Assembly (NCBI GenBank): GCA_907163375.1
Contig: CAJQUW010004464.1
Location: 62,001 to 126,000 of the forward strand
Direction of reading: 5' to 3'
Source of the DNA: Prostheceraeus crozeri
Taxonomy: Eukaryota; Platyhelminthes; Polycladida; Euryleptidae
DNA length: 64,000 bases
Each line of letters opens with the position of its first letter. Position 1 is the first letter of the stretch. The notes beneath the pieces were generated by a model. That model was given only the letters and a program-made list of their open reading frames with translations. It was not told the origin of the DNA and searched no databases. Below, piece by piece: positions 58,268-64,000 of the stretch. The position numbers were made by a program, and so were the translations under genes.

Positions 58268-58884
58268 CTGAATAATAGAACGAATTACGTAAACACAACC
58301 TTGATATTATAAAATATATATATTTGGATGAATACTTTTTGTCGACATGTCCATTTCATCGACACCCATTTTCAAGAAAAACTTTCATTTCGTCGACTAA
58401 CTGAATTACATCTATGTAAAATCTCTTGAAATAATATATATCCATTTTTTATCGAAATGGTATCGATTGAAATCTATGCCAGATAACAGCACAGGAAAAT
58501 GCTATGCTGCAAATCCTTAAGTAAAGCAATAATTACATAGATTTGTCAGACATATAGACATGATTTAGGAGACTTTTCCATAGAAATTACTTCAAGTTTT
58601 CTCATTTCATCCTCGACGATATGAACGATAATGGTGTTGACGAAACGTACCACTCCTAATAATATATCTAGTAGATATATCAATTAACGCAAGCTTTCAG
58701 ATACTCTGTTTTACGAGTACGTTAACCGAACTGTGGTGATCGTTTAATGCTTCAAAAAAGGTTCAGTCGACGAAAACCATCAAAAAAGTCAAAAGAACAT
58801 TTCTCCTCCTTTTCACTATAAGTCCTATTATACCATTGTTCATTAGTTGTTGACGAAATATGAAATACAAACAAATGATCATAC

Positions 58885-58919
58885 CTGCTTTTTTGTTGAT
58901 ATTTTTTTCTGAGATATTC
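58885..58919 (-). CDS. Crypton-type gene, exon 3 (35-nt micro-exon)
   Basis: Bounded by TTTTCACTTTCAG and GCAG|GTATGA. It encodes a short Lys/Asn linker (NISEKNINKK). Its 35 nt exactly join the two-base end of exon 2 to the two-base start of exon 4, which is the main reason to accept so small an exon. Confidence 0.65.
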
Positions 58920-59309
58920 CTGAAAGTGAAAAAAATCAGTGAGTCACGTTTTACTAGAAACTAACAGCGCTGCATTTGAAGATTAAACTCATTAGCCATT
59001 TCTATAGTATTACGGTACTCAAAAAACATACAGACAAAAAGTTGTTCCAGTTTGAAACAGAATTTTATCTTTTTTACAACACTTGATACCCAATCACAAA
59101 GATACTTGTTATCAAAATAATGGCAAATCTAAGCCAAATGATTATTACAAAATTCATTAAAGAAATGTTAATAAGAACATGTTCGGGATCAGCCAGATGG
59201 AAACAAAGATAGTGTTTTATAAAAATACTCTATACTACACGGTTATCATGGCTCCTTAATGAAGTTTACAATTCATGAGGGAATTAATCAAAGTTAATGT
59301 CGAACTCAC

Positions 59310-59491
59310 TTTTGATCGATCTTTCCGTCCCTGTCATTGCTGATGTTCATATAGTCTTTGCGTAAGATATCCGCAACTTTGGTCATTTCTACCGCTGTTC
59401 CTCGCAATCTGTAGAACCGTTCATGTACGTTCAAAGTATGACCAAGGTGGTTACATATGAAGCGGTATTCGCTCTCTGAGTAATTTTGAAG
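59310..59491 (-). CDS. Crypton-type gene, exon 2 (tyrosine recombinase His and Tyr)
   Basis: Acceptor CACTTCTTTCAG, donor CAAAA|GTGAGT. It encodes LQNYSESEYRFICNHLGHTL followed by NVHERFYRLRGTAVEMTKVADILR. LGH..(N)VH..FY is the recombinase box with the conserved His and the nucleophilic Tyr. 182 nt; phases match both neighbours. Confidence 0.82.
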
Positions 59492-59585
59492 CTGAAAGAA
59501 GTGTGACATGTGTTATGAAAATAATCTATATGAATGAACATAAGTGTAATTGGTAACTGCCATTGGCCTATGTGATTGTTAATTT

Positions 59586-59643
59586 AAAGAAAAAGGACTT
59601 TGAAGGTGTAAGTTATTGATTAGCCTCAAAGTCCTTTTTCTTT
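59586..59643. repeat. perfect 18-bp-arm hairpin
   Basis: AAAGAAAAAGGACTTTGA and its exact inverted copy TCAAAGTCCTTTTTCTTT are separated by 22 bases, inside intron 1 of the Crypton-type gene. Possibly a small foldback. Confidence 0.85.
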
Positions 59644-60039
59644 CAATTGTACACAGGTGCCTCAATAGATGTATAATATGCAATGTACACTACACCATAA
59701 AAATAGCGTAGGACACCATAATTCCAGTCTTTGATAAACATTCGTGGTATCACTAACCTTGACAGAAAACATTTGCGGTATAACGTCAGTTCACTGCGCC
59801 CTCAGGATTGGTCAGACTGTTTGGTGCATATTCATTTTAGGATATACCTTACATACAACGTTTGTCGATTTACGTAGTTAAAATTTACGGTATGATAGGC
59901 CCCTAGTTCATTCTGAATGCCGAATAATGTACCTTATTAATGTGAGTTTTAGCACATTATCGCATTGAAATTGCGATAGTTCATGAATGAATTTGAGGTC
60001 ATAATAGAACTTTTGAACCGAAGCATTCGTTTCTCTTTT

Positions 60040-60620
60040 TTTCTTTTTGTATGCAACTCCCATTGCTTCGAATATCAACTCCTTAGTCAATATAACCTCT
60101 TGACCACGTAAATTCTACGCCTAAACCACTGTATAGACTTACTGTATAGATTCTCGACATGCGTAAAATCGATTTTCGACGTATTTATCTACGTATGTAA
60201 CTCTAACTACTTCAAATATCAACTCCTTGGTCAATAAAACCTCTTGCTGAAGCCAATTCAACGCCCCAATCCCATTTGGCTTATTCCAGCTCTCTAACTG
60301 TTGGTGAGACATTGACTTACTGTACAGATCCTCGACATGCGTGAAATTCGAATTTGCACGCATCTATATTTTAGTATGTAACTCCAACTGCTTCAAATAT
60401 CAAGTACTTTGTCAATATACCGGTAACCTCTTGCCGAAGCCAATTTAACGCCCCAATCCCATTTGGTTTATTCCAGCTCTCTAACTGTTGGTGAGACATT
60501 GACTTACTGTACAGATCCTCGACATGCGTGAAATTCGACTTTGGACGCATTTACCTCTTTGTATGTATGGTGAGAACTGTATGTACTGTTTCGAATATCA
60601 ACTCCTTTTTGGACAACCAA
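60040..60620 (-). repeat. tandem array, three full and one partial unit of about 180 bp
   Basis: The landmark GACTTACTGTA(C/T)AGAT(C/T)CTCGACATGCG begins at 60136, 60314 and 60501 (periods 178 and 187), and CTTCAAATATCAA/CTTCGAATATCAACTCC recurs with it, the last time near 60592. The second and third units are nearly identical over GCCAATT(C/T)AACGCCCCAATC. The array lies in intron 1 of the Crypton-type gene. A 75-aa minus frame (containing SHQQLESWNKPNGIGALNWL) spans one unit but does not continue through the others. Confidence 0.8.
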
Positions 60621-60794
60621 ATTTGTTTTATTGGAGATAGCAAATATACCATTATATTCTTATTTTTCCAGGAGTTATTGGTTAGATGCAGATGGAGATA
60701 TTTGTTAAATGTAATCATTTTTGTCATAAATTCAAATTTTTAGGAATAATTCGTGAGATTCAACAAAGGAGTGCGGACAACTGTATATTTCAAG

Positions 60795-61213
60795 GTAATA
60801 TATAAATTAATCCCTCGAGACTTCGGCTCTCGGAATTTATCTACTTATCACCCTAAATATCCTTGAATATCTTATACATAACACATAAAAGATAACAGAT
60901 AAGTTATCCTAAAACATGACAGAAAAACTGTGTCCTAATTTCCATGCATTACGTACATAACAAACGGAAATTTTGAATATCACACTTTGATTCGCGAGAA
61001 AGCTATGCGTTAAAATAGATATTGTATGATATTTAAAAGCATTATTCTATAACAAAATCCAGTCTTCGGCAGTCGTTTGTTATGTTGATAATTCTTTCAA
61101 ATATCATACGATATCCTATACGTATAATTGCTAATTTTTTTTTATAATTTATCTCGATCAACAAACTATGCACTCGCCCTTTGGGCTCGTGCATAGACAT
61201 ATTGATCTCGAGA
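60795..61213. repeat. three successive imperfect hairpins
   Basis: 60802-60840 (ATAAATTAATCCCTCGAGA / TCTCGGAATTTAT, loop CTTCGGC), 61014-61119 (GTATGATATTTAAAAGCATT / AAATATCATAC, centre AGTCTTCGGCAGTC), and 61151-61213 (CTATGCACTCGCCC / GGGCTCGTGCATAG flanked by TCTCGATCAA / TTGATCTCGAGA). Two have CTTCGG at the tip. Probably related foldback elements within intron 1. Confidence 0.6.
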
Positions 61214-61596
61214 AATGCAAGAAAGATGGATATTTTGCACTAGTTGTGTAAATAACTATTAAAGAGATAGGAAAAATGAATATACCAGTTAAACAGACAT
61301 GGTTTAACCAGTGTAAACTTAACATCGATTTACAACATAATAAGTGATATCAAGAATGATAACCTGTGGTCGTAGACATCGTACACAAGTCAAGTATTTT
61401 ATTTTAGACATCGTACACAAGTCATGCATCAGGGACGACTCGAACAGATATAGGCGTTAGATCTAGTTTTAGTAGTCCCTGTCATGTATTATCTCTTTAT
61501 AATTTCAAAATGCAATGACATTCTATGCCAATAATTCAAATACCGATACACGTACAGTGTCCAACACATAGCTTCCTGTAATTGGCGAAATCTCAC

Positions 61597-63455
61597 CTGC
61601 AAAGTTGTGGCTGCCAACTTTCGATATTTCGTACTGGTTATCAAAGATACATCCTCGACTTCAGCCAATAATCCAACCTTTCTGATGGCATCATGACCTC
61701 GAATAAAATTCCCCGCTTTATTTTCGAAGATATACTTTTTCGTCAGAGTTGTGAGCCATTGGATAACCGGAATAATTTCCTTTGGAAACAGTATCGGCAC
61801 GAACTTATTACACTTCCCACGAACGTAAACCAGCTCCAGTGACTCCAGGGTTTTTCTCTCTTCTTCGCTTAGTTTTTTCCACTCCTCGCGGGCATTTTCT
61901 TTCCATTTCTCACGATCATCCCAAGTTTTCTTCTCGAGTTTGGCAACCTCCGAGGAACGCCTTCTATTAAACAAAATCAAGAAAGCTAGGGTTACTTCCT
62001 TCAGAAGTCTGGCGTTTTCCGTCGTTTGTTCGGTTGATACGATTGTGTCAGTCATATATTCTTTCAACTTGGCTATATCAACCTTTTTCGGCAAAGTTTG
62101 TGGCATTCCTGACTGAGAGCACTTCATGTAAACATGGGCATTAGTCATAAGGGGCGTTATTTCGTAATGAAATAACTTAAAAAAAGCTTTCACCTCCCTG
62201 GCCTTTTCAAAATCTAACGTCCGGTAGGCCTCGTTCTGAATTTCTTCTGCAACTTGAGAAATGGTTTGTCCAAGTCGTTTAAGGGCAGATGGTCGCTCCA
62301 TTGATATATCCGTTTCATTGGATGACAATTTAATCTTGTAATTAAACATCTTGATGAAGGCATTTTTCATAAGTTTGAATTTTGCGGGCTGAATCAACTC
62401 CGTATATGAAATTTCCGGATTACCTGCGAAATCTCTGACGAATTTAAGAAAGTTACACAAGCTGCGCACCTTCTGAGAAATAGAAAAATACTTATTCATG
62501 CCCTTCTTTAAAATCATACTTGATATCAATTTCAACAAAGCGTTGTCATTTTTTGCTATCTCGGAAAGGGGATCTGTTTTCATTCTTTTGAAGAACATAT
62601 TTTGCTCCTCCGTGAATGACAAATCAGATAAATCGATCAATGAGACCCTTCGTACTTTCGTTTCCTTCCTTACTTCAATTGCCGGACATACATGTCTCCA
62701 CATTTCTGTTGACGAATAGTATCCTGCGCACTCTTTACACATCGCATAAGAATCCAAATTACGAGATATATCAATATTGTTTGCTGGTCTTTGTACAACT
62801 ATCAAGTGACCCCCATGCTTCAACACTTTTTGGTTGTTTATATGGTTTCCCTTGTTTCGTAACAACTGTGTCGATTTACGCTTACCAAGCGATCCTTTAA
62901 GAAAAGTGTTGATATGCTGTACCTCTTTTTCTCGGCTGTGCTGGCTGTTTAGGTGACGCAAAAAGCTTGTGCTAAGAACGAACTTTTGGCAATATGGACA
63001 GCAATCTTTTTTATCGAATTTCTGCCGTGGTTTATTATTACACCCTAAAACGACAATTGAACTTTTGTTTTCGACATCTTCAAAGCACTGAGTTCGATTA
63101 TCATTCAAGCTGCACTCAGTATCTGTTGAGTCTTCACAGGATGATATTGAATCCGAATCAAAGTCTGTTTCTGGTACGTAATCATCACAAGACTTCAGTG
63201 GTATAAGATCGTCTTTATCTTCATCGGAAGATCCACCTTCGACGTTCGTTTCCATTTCTCTTTGAAAGCTGAAACACTCGCCTTTAGACGCGTCTGCTGT
63301 TACCACATCATCGGTACATACATCTTTCCCTGAATCACCTGACTTATCGTACAACCGACCTGTGTATTCCACTGCATCTGAGCGCATCTGCATATCACGT
63401 TCATCATTATCTTGTTTACTCTTCCCTTTATTGTCAGACTTTGTTGATTTTTTGC
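61597..63455 (-). CDS. Crypton-type tyrosine recombinase-like gene, large internal exon
   Basis: The exon begins after TTTTCATTTTTCCACAG (63455) and ends at CTTTGCAG|GTGAGA (61597): 619 complete codons without a stop. An acidic, Ser-rich N-part is followed by a C2HH-type finger (CCPYCQKFVLSTSFLRHLNS QH), a basic stretch and a second Cys/His motif (MCKECAGYYSSTEMWRHVCP). A helical region leads to the recombinase core: LAFLILFNRRRSSEVAKL (Arg box), YVRGKCNKFVPILFP (Lys strand) and ITSTKYRKLAATTLQ (the second Arg; the usual His is replaced). The His/Tyr box is in exon 2. The gene continues upstream beyond the window, so its start is unseen. Cryptons cut and join DNA through a tyrosine, without TIRs. 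All frames are intact, so it is either a live Crypton-type element or a domesticated host gene. At least 764 aa are encoded here. Similar multi-exon proteins are common in cnidarians, molluscs and fish. Confidence 0.8.
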
Positions 63456-63904
63456 CTGTGGAAAAATGAAAACATTGTTTTTGACGCATGAAAATACTTG
63501 TATATAATTATATATATAGTGGAGGAGGCCCTAACTCGAAGTGGAGTAAAACAGCCTCTACAATTTTTCGACATAGATATACATCAGAACTCAATAATAT
63601 TCGTGAAAGCACACTTGATGGGGAAGAGACAGAGTTTGCAATCAATATCAATAGTCTTGATATTAAAGGCTATTAATAGTTGTCGTTTCAGTACCGAAAA
63701 TAGTAAGTAAGTACAGAGTGATTCATATGTCGCTGTCTCTGTATTTAGTACTTCCGGCTTGTCTACATTTGCAGAATGATAAAAGTATTGAAAAAAGCAA
63801 ATTTACATAAAAATGAAAAACTTTTAATATACACATGTTTTTCAAGTGGTTGAAGGAGTAATTATATGTTGAAAATGAAAATGACGAAAATGTGAAAAAT
63901 GTGA

Positions 63905-64000
63905 ACGCCCAAACCACATTTCGCTCAGTGCTCTCTAACTGCTGGTATGACATTGACCTACTGCATGGATTCAGGACATGTGTGAAAATCGACATTGGAA
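63905..64000 (-). repeat. further copy of the intronic unit, cut by the window edge
   Basis: CTCTCTAACTGCTGGTATGA followed by CATTGACCTACTGCATGGAT and GACATGTGTGAAAATCGACA is a diverged copy of the 60.0-60.6 kb unit, upstream of the large exon in the same gene. Confidence 0.6.

Noticed and set aside
59908-60090. 60-aa minus frame (TKELIFEAMGVAYKKKK...)
   Set aside because: Overlaps the repeat unit and has no splice sites that would keep phase with the gene.
60139-60363. 75-aa minus frame as a coding exon of the Crypton-type gene
   Set aside because: The frame is not kept in the neighbouring tandem units and the phases do not fit; exon 1 joins exon 2 without it.
1-64000. CRISPR arrays, bacterial operons, riboswitches, origins
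   Set aside because: No regularly spaced direct repeats and no prokaryotic gene arrangement; introns and element types are animal.

Overview
This window looks like nuclear DNA from an invertebrate animal. It is AT-rich, has intron-containing genes with GT/AG splice sites and AATAAA signals, and is dominated by transposable elements of animal type. I cannot name the species. The mix of DNA transposons (piggyBac, hAT, Tc1/mariner, a Chapaev/N-RAG-TP element, a large DDE family), Penelope-like and LINE relics, a Gypsy fossil and many small inverted-repeat elements would fit a marine invertebrate, but lineage is an inference.

Left part (1-20 kb). A Myb/SANT-like protein fragment (395-721, minus) is followed by an intact single-exon class A GPCR (1270-2328). 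A LINE 3' end with an (ATT)n tail lies at 2.8-3.3 kb. A piggyBac copy deleted in its middle sits exactly between TTAA sites (6136-8441). A second piggyBac relic follows (8.9-9.5 kb), then a short piggyBac-type element, also TTAA-bounded (9686-10512). After a LINE RT relic (about 11 kb) and an endonuclease-like fragment (12.3-12.7 kb) comes a mariner relic split by a 665-bp hAT-type element with an exact 8-bp duplication (13784-14448).

Middle part (20-45 kb). A histone H1-like gene with one base out of frame lies among AT palindromes (20.1-20.7 kb), followed by a Penelope relic and several nested small elements, two with visible TSDs. A 4.5-kb DDE element with TIRs and an ATTT duplication (31012-35542) carries a three-exon, frame-broken transposase. 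A Gypsy pol fossil (37.2-38.65 kb) abuts a 5'-truncated LINE (38.65-40.05 kb). A 3.9-kb Chapaev/N-RAG-TP element (40798-44714) follows. It has an RAG1-N-terminus-like zinc region and giant 865-bp inverted arms, each containing a copy of the last transposase exon.

Right part (45-64 kb). Two sister MITEs with 8-bp duplications (47.8-49.2 kb), a long inverted-repeat element split into an older dispersed repeat (50.6-53.2 kb), and a tRNA-Thr-like sequence (55.6 kb) precede the best multi-exon gene. It runs on the minus strand from beyond the right edge (63455) to 56573: five exons with matching phases encode a two-zinc-finger, tyrosine-recombinase-like (Crypton-type), Myb-like protein. Its introns carry several copies of a repeat of about 180 bp.

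There is no operon or pathway logic here. The likely host genes are the GPCR, possibly the H1, and possibly the Crypton-type gene; most other coding sequence belongs to mobile elements.
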